A DNA stretch of 64,000 nt from Thalassobacillus sp. CUG 92003. Its GTDB lineage: Bacteria > Bacillota > Bacilli > Bacillales > Halobacillaceae. The position numbers and the translations under genes are program-made. This document shows, one piece after another, positions 56,434 to 64,000 of this stretch. Each line of letters begins with the position of its first letter. Position 1 is the stretch's first letter. The stretch is taken from NCBI RefSeq assembly GCF_013618635.1, contig NZ_JABLSJ010000008.1:124001-188000 (forward strand). Reading direction: 5' to 3'. Below the pieces are notes generated by a model. It was not told where the DNA came from and ran no database searches. It was given only the letters and a program-made list of their open reading frames with translations.

Positions 56434-57507
56434 TTATACATTGGAATGAATCTGCTCAAGAGCGTTGGAATCCGTGCTTTTCACAACTTTGAGAAGTAGT
56501 TCCTTGGCTGCCTCATAATCATCTACATGAATGATGGAAGACGACGTATGAATGTACCTTGAACATACCCCTATGACAGCTGATGGTACACCTTCATTTG
56601 CAATATGGACACGTCCGGCATCAGTCCCGCCCTGGGATACAAAATACTGATAAGGAATATCTTCAGATTCAGCGGTATCCAGGATAAAATCCCGAATGCC
56701 ACGATGGGGGACCATCGATCTATCAAATATGCGGAGTAATGCGCCTTTTCCAAGTTGACCGAACTCGTCATCTTTCCCTTCCATGTCATTGGCAGGAGAA
56801 GCATCGAGCGCATAAAATATATCAGGTTGAATCATATTAGCTGCTACTTGGGCTCCACGCAAACCAACTTCTTCCTGGACGGTGGCGCCTGAAAAAAGTT
56901 GGTTGGGAAGGCTGTAACCTTCTAATTCTTTTAATAGTTCAATAGAGAGACCGCATCCGTACCGATTATCCCATGCTTTAGCCATAACCTTCTTATCATT
57001 CGCCATAGGTGTATAAGGACAAACCGGTACGATTTGCTGGCCTGGTTTAACCCCTATCGCTTCGGCATCTTCCTTATCATCTGCCCCTATATCTATTAAC
57101 ATATCGTCTATTTCCATCGGCTTTTTTCGTTGTTCAGGAGTTAAATTATGCGGAGGTGTTGAGCCGATCACCCCCACTACTGAACCTGTTTCCGTCACAA
57201 TTTGAACACGCTGAGCAAGTAAAACCTGGCTCCACCAACCTCCAAGAGGCTGAAACCTTACCATGCCATTTTTAGTGATGTGGGTCACCATAAAACCAAC
57301 TTCATCCATATGGCCGGCCACCATGACTCTAGGTCCTTCGCCATGTCTAACACCGAATACGCCACCGAGACGGTCCTGAATAATGTCATCGGAGTATTTC
57401 GTCAACTCTTCTTTCATAAATTGTTTAATTTGCGTTTCGTTACCAGGTGCTCCCGGCAATTCAGTCAATGTCTTGAATAAATGGTGTGTTTCTCGATTCA
57501 CTGTCAT
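56434..57507 (-). CDS. ytoP: M42 family glutamyl aminopeptidase YtoP
   Basis: A 357-residue, dinuclear metal aminopeptidase of family M42, cytosolic and probably a large tetrahedral complex. Metal and catalytic motifs are [12 protein letters not shown] (near 67), AWDNRYGCG (near 180), [13 protein letters not shown] (near 212) and GGTDAGRVH (near 305). The ATG at 57507 follows GGAAGGGGAGT; the upstream extension is rejected on length (B. subtilis 357). Confidence 0.94.
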   Translation of the reverse strand: MTVNRETHHLFKTLTELPGAPGNETQIKQFMKEELTKYSDDIIQDRLGGVFGVRHGEGPRVMVAGHMDEVGFMVTHITKNGMVRFQPLGGWWSQVLLAQRVQIVTETGSVVGVIGSTPPHNLTPEQRKKPMEIDDMLIDIGADDKEDAEAIGVKPGQQIVPVCPYTPMANDKKVMAKAWDNRYGCGLSIELLKELEGYSLPNQLFSGATVQEEVGLRGAQVAANMIQPDIFYALDASPANDMEGKDDEFGQLGKGALLRIFDRSMVPHRGIRDFILDTAESEDIPYQYFVSQGGTDAGRVHIANEGVPSAVIGVCSRYIHTSSSIIHVDDYEAAKELLLKVVKSTDSNALEQIHSNV

Positions 57508-57646
57508 ACTCCCCTTCCTTTTCTCTATTACGTATTTTACCGAAATTTTCAAATTTGCGCTACATATCCAACGTTTATATTTCCATTATAGGGGAAACTT
57601 TAGTATAGTAAGGATTATAGAATATTTATTTGAGGTGAGCTAATCT

Positions 57647-57961
57647 ATGAACTGGAAGAAAGTCGCAATCGCAGCAGGAGCGGGAGCTCTTGCAGGATAC
57701 GTAGTAAAAGAACAAGTTATAAACAATCGTGGGGTCACCCCTGAAAAAGCTTTGAAAATCGCAAAGGAAGCCTTTAAAAAACAAGGGCCTATCAGCGGTT
57801 CTTGGATTTACATGAAACCAGAAGAACTTAATAAAAACGGCATGAACTATGAAGTCTACCGTGGTGGAGTGTCTAAAAATCAAGATGGAGAAACGTCTCA
57901 ATACGAATTCTTTATCGACACCCAAACAGGTACCATTGTTGATGTATCAGAAACTGCATAA
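57647..57961 (+). CDS. ytzB: YtzB, PepSY-type membrane-associated protein
   Basis: A 104-residue protein. An N-terminal hydrophobic anchor (about residues 5-20, VAIAAGAGALAGYVV) is followed by a PepSY domain (TPEKALKIAKEAF through TGTIVDV). It is probably exported or membrane-tethered; PepSY domains often restrain peptidases, and ytoP stands divergently beside it. The functional link is inference. The ATG follows GAGGTGAGCTAATCT. Confidence 0.9.
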   Translation: MNWKKVAIAAGAGALAGYVVKEQVINNRGVTPEKALKIAKEAFKKQGPISGSWIYMKPEELNKNGMNYEVYRGGVSKNQDGETSQYEFFIDTQTGTIVDVSETA

Positions 57962-57972
57962 TGACATGAATG

Positions 57973-58005
57973 CCCGCAACCGAACGCGAAACGTCCGGTT
58001 GCGGG
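57973..58005. terminator. Bidirectional terminator between ytzB and ytnP
   Basis: CCCGCAACCG (57973-57982) pairs with CGGTTGCGGG (57996-58005), followed by TTCTTTATTT on the plus strand. It lies between convergent genes. Confidence 0.83.
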
Positions 58006-58009
58006 TTCT

Positions 58010-58864
58010 TTATTTATAATTGTAGCGATGCCTTTTTATCTCATCTTCCCACTTACCCTCGTGATTAAATTGTACAGCCCGGTAATGGGCATCATGATAA
58101 AAAGTAAACCATGCCTTTTTCTGATAACCGTGGCTCATCCACTTTTCTTTCTCATGTACGGAAGTCACGGGATAATCATCATAGGCCAGGACCCACAATA
58201 CATTTTGATGCGCATGGGTTGGCATGATATCAGCCATATGTATGAAGGAGGCATCACCATCTTCGAATATAACGAGGGCATGACCATCACTATGACCTCC
58301 GGTATGTACCATTTTCAAACCCGGAAGTATTTCAATCTCCTGTTCAAACGTATGCACAAGGTGTTGAACCGGCTTCCAGTTATCAGGCCAATACGTATTC
58401 TGGGAGCGGATGTTAGGGTCTTTCATTTCCTGCCACTCAACCTCAGTCGTGTAAATAACCGCATTAGGGAACATTGGAATGAGCGAATCGTCTGCAAATT
58501 TTGAAATTCCACAAGCATGGTCAAAATGAAGGTGCGTCATTAATAGGTAATCGATGTCTTCGCACGTTAACCCCAGTTGAGATAACGAATGCTCTATTTC
58601 AGATTGTTCTAGCACGCCAAAATTGCGTCGCTGTTTCTCTGTGAGCTTATCATTTCCTATGCCGGAATCGATGAGCAGACGTTTCCCATCCAATTCGACT
58701 AAGATTGGGTCCGTCCTTAATTCAATTTGATTTTTCTCGTTGACAGGATATTTTTTACTCCACAACGGTTTAGGTACAACCCCGAACATAGCCCCACCGT
58801 CTAAATGGTTGACACCACCGTTCAGCCATGTCAGTTTGGCTCTTCCCACTTGCAAAGATTCCAT
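58010..58864 (-). CDS. ytnP: Metallo-beta-lactamase fold lactonase YtnP
   Basis: A 284-residue metallo-hydrolase. The metal motif [12 protein letters not shown] is near residues 115-125, with [11 protein letters not shown] and MADIMPTH. B. subtilis YtnP is reported as an AHL-type quorum-quenching lactonase; other gamma-butyrolactone substrates are possible. The ATG has GGAGGAAAAGATT upstream. A cre-like sequence lies about 60 bases upstream at the 3' end of trmB, so catabolite control is possible but unproven. Confidence 0.92.
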   Translation of the reverse strand: MESLQVGRAKLTWLNGGVNHLDGGAMFGVVPKPLWSKKYPVNEKNQIELRTDPILVELDGKRLLIDSGIGNDKLTEKQRRNFGVLEQSEIEHSLSQLGLTCEDIDYLLMTHLHFDHACGISKFADDSLIPMFPNAVIYTTEVEWQEMKDPNIRSQNTYWPDNWKPVQHLVHTFEQEIEILPGLKMVHTGGHSDGHALVIFEDGDASFIHMADIMPTHAHQNVLWVLAYDDYPVTSVHEKEKWMSHGYQKKAWFTFYHDAHYRAVQFNHEGKWEDEIKRHRYNYK

Positions 58865-58923
58865 AATCTTTTCCTCCTACCATACAGTAACTGCATACAG
58901 TCTATCATATACAATCCACTGAT

Positions 58924-58937
58924 TGTAAGCGATATCA
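58924..58937 (+). promoter_or_regulatory. cre-like sequence upstream of ytnP
   Basis: TGTAAGCGATATCA fits every defined position of TGWNANCGNTNNCA. It overlaps the trmB stop codon and lies 60-73 bases upstream of ytnP. A 14-base degenerate motif can occur by chance in 64 kb. Confidence 0.4.
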
Positions 58938-59579
58938 CTTTGAAAAACTTGCCCGGCAGCGATAGATGGGTTGGCCTTTTTGGGAGAATTTCTCTTCGTA
59001 TTCAGTTGGCACATTCGTTTCATCACCGGTTTCATGCAAATCCAAGTTAACTTCCTGCAATGTCATACCGAACTTCGAAAAACTGACGAGTGAATATTCA
59101 AAGAACGTTAGGTTATCCGTTTTTAACGTAATTTCTCCTTCATCCTTTAAAATATGCTGGTACTGCTCAAGAAAAGTGGGGTACGTTAACCTCCGCTTTT
59201 CATGTCTATTTTTTGGCCACGGGTCTGAGAAATTCAAATAAATATGATCAATTTCATTCTCAACAAATAAGTCTCTAAGATCTTCTGCATCAACATAAGC
59301 AAGTCTTGTGTTAGTGGTTTCTTTCGCTTTCACCTTTTTCAAAGCACCGACGATTACGCTTTTGACGCGCTCGATCCCGACGAAATTCACCTCACTATGT
59401 TGTTCGCCCATCCCAGCGATGAACTGACCTTTCCCCGTCCCGACTTCTAAATGCAATGGACGTTCTTGTTGGTCAAATAGCTGCTTCCAACACCCCTTTT
59501 GTTCAAAAGGCTCCTGAATTAGAATGTGATTATTGTCTTTCATATATTGGTCTGCCCAAGGTTTATGCCGTAATCGCAT
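58935..59579 (-). CDS. trmB: tRNA (guanine-N7-)-methyltransferase TrmB
   Basis: Methylates G46 of tRNA. 214 residues. Motifs are the SAM-binding LEVGTGKGQFI (near 44-54), LNFSDPWPKNRHEKRRL (near 115-131) and a C-terminal TEYEEKFSQKGQPIYR, all characteristic of TrmB. The ATG follows AAGGAGGGAACGTC. It is followed by ytnP, as in B. subtilis. Confidence 0.96.
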   Translation of the reverse strand: MRLRHKPWADQYMKDNNHILIQEPFEQKGCWKQLFDQQERPLHLEVGTGKGQFIAGMGEQHSEVNFVGIERVKSVIVGALKKVKAKETTNTRLAYVDAEDLRDLFVENEIDHIYLNFSDPWPKNRHEKRRLTYPTFLEQYQHILKDEGEITLKTDNLTFFEYSLVSFSKFGMTLQEVNLDLHETGDETNVPTEYEEKFSQKGQPIYRCRASFSK

Positions 59580-59947
59580 GACGTTCCCTCCTTATCTTCT
59601 AAGCTCTGCTAAATTTCTGTTGTTGATGTTTCATATCATCCCGTTTATCTGGAAGACTCAGATAATGCTTTTATGAGCAATTAGCAACACTTTTTATCAG
59701 AGTCATCTCGTAAAACCTTACCATGATTCTATTTATAATAAAAGTTACTGGCAATTTTGAAGTATATCGAAGCATACCTATGAATATCCCGCTATATGAT
59801 CTTGTGTATAAGCTAGATGAATTGTGTGGATATGTACGGATACTAACTCCTTCATATGGAAGGTTTAAAGGGTTGGGTTGTAAGCGCTTCCTGCTATATG
59901 ATATTAAGCATGTGATTAATAAATAAATCGGGAGTGAACAAGACGTT
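59580..59947. other. Gap upstream of trmB with no convincing gene
   Basis: About 370 bases are AT-rich with a possible 67-codon frame on the plus strand (59723-59926). It lacks a ribosome site and recognisable similarity. The stretch TTGTAAGCGCTTCC (near 59879) is weakly cre-like but fails at the last positions. B. subtilis has a small ytzH gene hereabouts; I do not see it. Confidence 0.5.
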
Positions 59948-60106
59948 ATGAAATTTTTGACAGGACTATTTGAAATGTCGGTATTAGCTATATTTTCAGT
60001 CCTCTTTGCTGGCTATGCTTTATTGATATATCCAATTGAAAAAATCAGCGAGAAAACAAACCCTGAAGTAAAAAAAATGCAGCTTAAATATTCACCACAA
60101 AGTTAA
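59948..60106 (+). CDS. Small hydrophobic protein, 52 residues
   Basis: The frame reads MKFLTGLFEMSVLAIFSVLF, then a short membrane-exit segment and a charged tail ending KYSPQS. One transmembrane helix is predicted at about residues 6-28 with a basic/acidic cytosolic tail. GGGAGTG lies 13 bases before the ATG, which is far for a ribosome site. A strong terminator begins in its stop codon, supporting a real transcript. Family and function are unknown. Confidence 0.6.
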   Translation: MKFLTGLFEMSVLAIFSVLFAGYALLIYPIEKISEKTNPEVKKMQLKYSPQS

Positions 60107-60143
60107 AAAACGTTGGCTGATATCTAATCAGCCAACGTTTTTT
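60105..60143. terminator. Bidirectional terminator between the 52-codon gene and ytmP
   Basis: A 17-bp perfect stem (60105-60121 with 60127-60143) with a 5-base loop is flanked by A and T runs. It ends both the small plus-strand gene and ytmP. Confidence 0.92.
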
Positions 60144-60966
60144 ATTCTTCATTAATAAACTGCAACAAATGATGGTCATCCATCATTTGTTTAAGTCGAT
60201 ATGTTCGAGCTTCAGCCTCCTGATAATCTTCGCGCATCTTATGCCACTGTAAAAATGCAAGAGATTGAGCTACAGCATACCAGCTCATCCGACTAAAGAA
60301 GTTATCTTCACCTTCTATACTATAACGGCTCAGCCAATCTTCCCATTCCTCTTTCGGGATGTACCAATGGAGCAACATGCCGATGTCCATCGCTGGATCG
60401 GCCACAAGAGCGTTGTCCCAATCAATGAGATACAATTGGTTATCCGCAGAAAGCAACCAATTATTATGATTAATATCACAATGGCAGACTACCTGCTTAT
60501 GGTACTGCACATAAGGGAGTTGTTTCTCAAGATACCGAATAGCTTGGCGCACCTCTATTCGAGAATCGATTTGTTTAGTAGCACGTTCATTTTCTTTTAT
60601 ATCAGCTAACATTTCTTCAGGGGTGAGCGGTTTTTTTCCAATTCTCATTAACATATCAAGTAACTCAGACGAATGGTGAATTTTACTTAATAACTTCGCT
60701 ACACGCTGATGTTTCATTTCTTCTGGAGTCAGTTCCCTGCCTTCCAGCCACTCCTGGGCTGTGATAACATCGCCATTTTCCAGCCTTTTGGTCCAGACAA
60801 GTTTTGGTACAATACCCTCTGCTGAGAGGACAGCCAAAAATGGAGAAGAATTACGCTTTAAGAATAAATGCTTGCCATTATTCTGGGCGTAATAAGCTTC
60901 TCCAGTCGATCCGCCAGCAGGTGTAATTGTCCATTCCTTCCCTAATATATGTTCCAACCCATTCAC
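60142..60966 (-). CDS. ytmP: Aminoglycoside/choline kinase-like phosphotransferase YtmP
   Basis: A 274-residue kinase-fold protein of the APH/ChoK family. The catalytic loop reads VCHCDINHNNWLL (HxD...N) near residues 160-172 and the metal motif LIDWDNALVADPAMDIG near 180. A small-molecule alcohol or sugar substrate is likely but unknown. The GTG at 60966 has TGAGGA seven bases upstream and is preferred over the TTG at 60972. It lies upstream of trmB in the same direction, separated by the small gene. Confidence 0.9.
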   Translation of the reverse strand: MNGLEHILGKEWTITPAGGSTGEAYYAQNNGKHLFLKRNSSPFLAVLSAEGIVPKLVWTKRLENGDVITAQEWLEGRELTPEEMKHQRVAKLLSKIHHSSELLDMLMRIGKKPLTPEEMLADIKENERATKQIDSRIEVRQAIRYLEKQLPYVQYHKQVVCHCDINHNNWLLSADNQLYLIDWDNALVADPAMDIGMLLHWYIPKEEWEDWLSRYSIEGEDNFFSRMSWYAVAQSLAFLQWHKMREDYQEAEARTYRLKQMMDDHHLLQFINEE

Positions 60967-61118
60967 CTTCAATTCCTCAAATCTTCAATTGATTACCGTG
61001 CTTATAGAAGTAATATCAGTATATCGTATTTTCGTCAATTTTTGCAGGACGTTTTCGCTTTTTCCTAGATCTTTGATTACATTAACTTATGACAAGGAAA
61101 ATTTTCAAGCTGCATCGC

Positions 61119-62048
61119 TCACGCTTTCCACACCTGACGGCTTTGATTGCTTTTTATAACCGTACAGCTTGAGCTTTGCCAACTTTGACCATCTATTTGG
61201 AAGCTGACCGCTTTATCACTCTGTATTTTCACCTCTGAAGCTTGATAAACATCCACTTCTTTAAAATATGTATGTTTTCCAATAAACACACTTAAAAACA
61301 TAAGCAGCAGCTTAACCTTTGGCATGTGTCGAACAACAATAACAGATAAATGACGATCGGTCAGTTTTGCCTGAGGCGCTATTTTCATACCATTTCCAAA
61401 GAAAGAGTGATTGGTAACCGTTACCAAGGTGACCCCCTGATATGAAAGTGCCGTTCCATCTATCTTCAAATCTAACTGCAAACTTTTGAAATGACGCAAT
61501 ACCTTTAGAAATGCGATAACATATAAAAGCGGACTCAAATTAAGTCGGTGAAGCCACTTTCGTATATTCGATTGATTCACCACACGTACCACTTCCCCGT
61601 CCAACCCTGTTCCGATGCTGTTCGCAAATTGAATGCCGGAACCTTTAGTACGATTCTGATTGATGACGAGTCCTGGAAGCATGGAGATGGACGCGTGATG
61701 ACGAAGCAGCTGCTTGAATAAGGCAACACCCTTTTTTTTCTGTTGTAGTCCTCTTGCAAAATCATTGCCGGAACCTGCAGGAATAAATGCTAGTGGAATT
61801 GCAGGATGTCCCGTTAAACCATTCAATACCTCTTGGAATGTTCCATCTCCTCCTACAACAATGACAGCTTTGAGCGAAGCATGATGAATACCTGCTACTT
61901 GTTCAGCTATTTTTTTCGCATGACCTTCAGATGTCGTTATGAACGATCGACAATTTTTGGACTTGTATTCTGGCTCTTTCAAAATGCGATCAAACAGCCT
62001 TTTAGCTCGTCCATGTCCTGCCATCGGATTAACAATGATAATATACAT
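61119..62048 (-). CDS. ytlR: Diacylglycerol/lipid kinase family protein YtlR
   Basis: A 309-residue DagK-family kinase. Visible are VNPMAGHGRAKRLF at the start, the ATP-binding VVGGDGTFQEVLNGL near residues 66-80 and IPAGSGNDFARGL near 97. The C-terminal lid domain is present. It phosphorylates a lipid or related alcohol; the exact substrate is unknown, and B. subtilis uses DgkB as its main DAG kinase. The ATG follows AGGAGAAATGACAT. It is divergent from the EAL gene. Confidence 0.92.
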   Translation of the reverse strand: MYIIIVNPMAGHGRAKRLFDRILKEPEYKSKNCRSFITTSEGHAKKIAEQVAGIHHASLKAVIVVGGDGTFQEVLNGLTGHPAIPLAFIPAGSGNDFARGLQQKKKGVALFKQLLRHHASISMLPGLVINQNRTKGSGIQFANSIGTGLDGEVVRVVNQSNIRKWLHRLNLSPLLYVIAFLKVLRHFKSLQLDLKIDGTALSYQGVTLVTVTNHSFFGNGMKIAPQAKLTDRHLSVIVVRHMPKVKLLLMFLSVFIGKHTYFKEVDVYQASEVKIQSDKAVSFQIDGQSWQSSSCTVIKSNQSRQVWKA

Positions 62049-62158
62049 ATGTCATTTCTCCTAAAATTCTGATACAAATCGTCAACAATCTGATTTAATA
62101 CTAGTTATTCAGAACTAAATCTATTATACTATTAAATAAATAAAGGAGGTAGACTTTT

Positions 62159-63171
62159 ATGTCATGCCAATTCTGCGCAACCCCAGTCACGATTCCAGAA
62201 CGAGGGACGATCGTCTTTCATCACCTACACGTGAACGAATGGAACCATCCATTTCCTCTTATACTGAGCGAACGAACAGATGATTCATTTGCGTACTCCT
62301 TTCATTCACATCAGCAATTATACCATGCTCTTGAGTCAATCTCCTCGGTACGGTCAGATCAGCAATGGGTTGATATTTTAAATGGAGATCAGACCCAATC
62401 CATATCAATTATGATTCAACACCTTTATGAAAGACTCCATGAACCTATGCTGACAGACGTTCTTCAACAGGGTAGGTTTTCATCCCACCTGCAGCCGATT
62501 GTCCATATGGAGCAAGAGGCTATTTTCGGGTATGAAGCGTTGCTCCGATCCGAAGACCATGGTATAAACCCTGGCTTTTTATTTTCACACGCCCACCGTG
62601 CCGGTCTTCATTCATATCTTGATCAACAAGCTAGACGGACAGCCGTAAAGACGAAATCAGAGTTACTTTATCAAGGGGAAAAAATATTCATCAATTTTCT
62701 TCCCTCTACTATATATGTACCGGAATTCTGCTTGCGTCATACGTTTGACGTTATCGAAAATTATCAAATTGCACCTGAAGATCTGGTTTTTGAAGTCGTG
62801 GAAACTGAAAAAATCGCTGATGTAAGGCATCTGAAAAACATTTTTAATGTCTATAAACAAGCTGAATCAAGGTAGCTTTAGATGACTTAGGAACAGGATT
62901 CAGTACAATCGATGTTCTTACAGAGCTTCAACCTGATTATGTAAAAATCGACCGCTCCCACATATCGAACTGCTGCTATGACACCAGCAAGCAAGCTTTT
63001 ATTCAAGCGGTTATGAAGCGCGCTAAGTCCTTAGGTATTTACGTATTAGCTGAAGGTATAGAAACCAAGGACGAATGGGATTTGCTGCAAGATATAGGGG
63101 TCGATTTCGGGCAAGGGTATTATCTCGGAAAACCAGCTCCTCAACCACAAAGAGAACTTTTCGTTACGTGA
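62159..63171 (+). pseudogene. EAL-domain c-di-GMP phosphodiesterase gene, frameshifted
   Basis: The first frame (62159-62875) encodes an N-terminal CxxC-containing region (MSCQFCATP) of about 95 residues and the start of an EAL domain: GYEALLRS, KIFINFLPSTIY and EVVETEKIAD. It then stops. The rest of the domain continues in another frame from 62866: IKVALDDLGTGFSTIDVL, YVKIDRSHI, VLAEGIET and GQGYYLGKP, stopping at 63171. One missing base near 62864 (GCTGAATC for a likely GCTGGAATC) explains the break. Catalytic residues of the joined protein (about 337 residues) look intact. The ribosome site AAGGAGGTAGACTTTT is strong. Confidence 0.85.
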
Positions 63172-64000
63172 TATCGCCTTCACGATCCCATTCAGGTCGG
63201 TTGACTGCTGTACGTTGTGTATACATAAGCAGAACTTCTCCCACCTTTAATTGGTTATGTTTTAAAGGCGAAGATAATTTCCGTTTTTCACGGAACCACT
63301 CATTGTAACGTTCCTTTCCAATGTAATGGGTGTTATAAGGTGGCTGTGATTCAACGATCGGAACATCAGGAGCCAATACAATTTTTTGAAACGGGAACGT
63401 CATCTCATGCTTCGACAAAACACTTCTAACAAAGGTCTCAGAGCGATTCAAAGCATACATGGGGCTTAATATCTTATTTTGGCCCCCATCTTCTGTTTCA
63501 ATGAGCCAGCTATGGTCTTCACTGGGAATGAGAGAACGGGTACCAGGCGGAGGGTCAATGACGTGAATAATGTCAATGCCTATTGGGGTTATAATCATTA
63601 TTTCAGCTTCCATTGGTGCCTGCTTCATTCTGACAATGGGGTGATACATGACGAGAAATGTGTCCGGAAACCGCTGTAAGAAATATTGTAAACGCGACTC
63701 ATGGTAAAACGAAGGATCAAAAAACGATTTTCTTTTTAAAGTAGTAGAGGCCCATTTGAGTTGAAACGACAACATATCATCAAGAAAATATTGCTTTAAT
63801 TCCTCTTCTGTTTTTGGCAATGCCGATGTAGGGCGGGGTGCTTCATCAGTGTCATCCTGTCCATCGCCTTTTTTTCTGAATACGCGTTTCCATAATGAAG
63901 GCGAAGCTTCTTCCTCCTCAGCCCCAGAGTCGATTTCCTCCGCTTCTGCTTCAAGTGTGCCATTTTCCCACTTTTCCTTTAGTTTAGCCCAATTAGACTT
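63164..64000 (-). CDS. NERD-like domain protein (YtlQ-like), start beyond window
   Basis: The frame is open from 64000 to the stop at 63164, giving at least 278 residues; the N-terminus is outside. An acidic linker (about the first 60 visible residues) precedes a domain with EAEIMIITPIGIDIIHVID and PMYALNRSETFVRSVL, the pattern of nuclease-related NERD domains. The usual acidic and ExK catalytic residues are not conserved, so nuclease activity is doubtful. Position beside ytlR suggests B. subtilis YtlQ. It overlaps the EAL gene tail-to-tail by 8 bases. Confidence 0.75.
   Translation of the reverse strand, partial: KSNWAKLKEKWENGTLEAEAEEIDSGAEEEEASPSLWKRVFRKKGDGQDDTDEAPRPTSALPKTEEELKQYFLDDMLSFQLKWASTTLKRKSFFDPSFYHESRLQYFLQRFPDTFLVMYHPIVRMKQAPMEAEIMIITPIGIDIIHVIDPPPGTRSLIPSEDHSWLIETEDGGQNKILSPMYALNRSETFVRSVLSKHEMTFPFQKIVLAPDVPIVESQPPYNTHYIGKERYNEWFREKRKLSSPLKHNQLKVGEVLLMYTQRTAVNRPEWDREGDIT

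Noticed and set aside
59876-59892. cre-like TTGTAAGCGCTTCC
   Set aside because: The last positions do not fit the consensus and no gene start follows at a sensible distance.
59723-59926. 67-codon plus-strand frame between trmB and the small membrane protein
   Set aside because: No ribosome site, no recognised motif and no terminator of its own; kept only as part of the gap description.
62860-62880. Programmed frameshift in the EAL gene
   Set aside because: The junction CAAGCTGAATCAAGG has no slippery heptamer, internal Shine-Dalgarno or evident downstream structure; a one-base deletion or sequence error is simpler.
1-64000. Prophage, integrase, insertion-sequence transposase, rRNA or tRNA genes
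   Set aside because: No transposase, integrase, phage structural gene or RNA gene was seen; the only mobile-like sequences are short non-coding repeats. A tRNA could still be missed by eye.

Overview
The window is a contiguous piece of a Bacillaceae (Firmicutes) chromosome. Gene order closely follows the dnaE to ytlR arc of Bacillus subtilis: dnaE, ytrH, ytrI, nrnA, ytpI, ytoI, ytkL, ald, moaB, ackA, ytxK, tpx, NAD kinase, ytcJ, thiI, nifZ, ezrA, hisJ, refZ, ytsP, dgcP, rpsD, tyrS, acuABC, ccpA, aroA, ytxJHG, murC, sftA, ytpRQ, ytoQP, ytzB, ytnP, trmB, ytmP, ytlR. Sporulation genes (ytrHI), bacillithiol-linked ytxJ and GC-rich dispersed extragenic repeats fit an endospore-forming, probably marine or halotolerant genus such as Halobacillus or a relative. 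The genus is an inference.

Layout. 1-6.5 kb: replicative polymerase, sporulation membrane proteins, nanoRNase, CBS-domain regulator. 6.5-11.9 kb: an envelope-stress cluster (DUF4178, PspA, DUF4247, DUF350, then a membrane-bound spermidine-synthase-like protein and YtkL) behind a consensus SigW promoter. 12-19.4 kb: central metabolism and redox (Ald, an SDR lacking its catalytic residues, Usp, MoaB, EcsC-family, AckA with a cre box, YtxK, Tpx). 19.5-28.6 kb: NAD kinase, amidohydrolase, the thiI-nifZ sulfur-transfer pair, cell-division regulators EzrA and RefZ, HisJ and free-Met-sulfoxide reductase. 28.7-36.8 kb: diguanylate cyclase, rpsD with a long leader, tyrS with a T-box, and a class A PBP with an Fn3 domain and a Gly/Ser/Asp repeat tail where B. 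subtilis has acsA. 36.9-46.3 kb: acuABC, ccpA, aroA, stress genes ytxGHJ with a SigB promoter, murC and a nicotinate phosphoribosyltransferase. 46.5-64 kb: SftA translocase, ytpRQ, then an apparent insertion (orphan PTS IIC, chemoreceptor with a consensus SigD promoter, lipoprotein), then ytoQ to ytlR, a frameshifted EAL gene and a partial NERD-like gene.

How the genes connect. AckA, AcuABC and CcpA form a carbon-overflow theme. The window carries the ccpA gene itself and a cre-like site placed upstream of the ackA promoter at an activating distance. EzrA, RefZ, MurC, SftA and the PBP concern division, wall synthesis and chromosome segregation. c-di-GMP turnover is represented by DgcP (active GGEEL, no I-site) and a broken EAL gene.

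Most of the window is ordinary conserved core. The parts most worth a second look are the SigW-PspA-polyamine-like cluster, the dispersed repeats at 6.8, 22.1, 42.0 and 54.3 kb, the catalytically degenerate SDR, the frameshifted EAL gene, and the chemoreceptor/PTS insertion. Comparisons with B. subtilis are from memory, not from a search.
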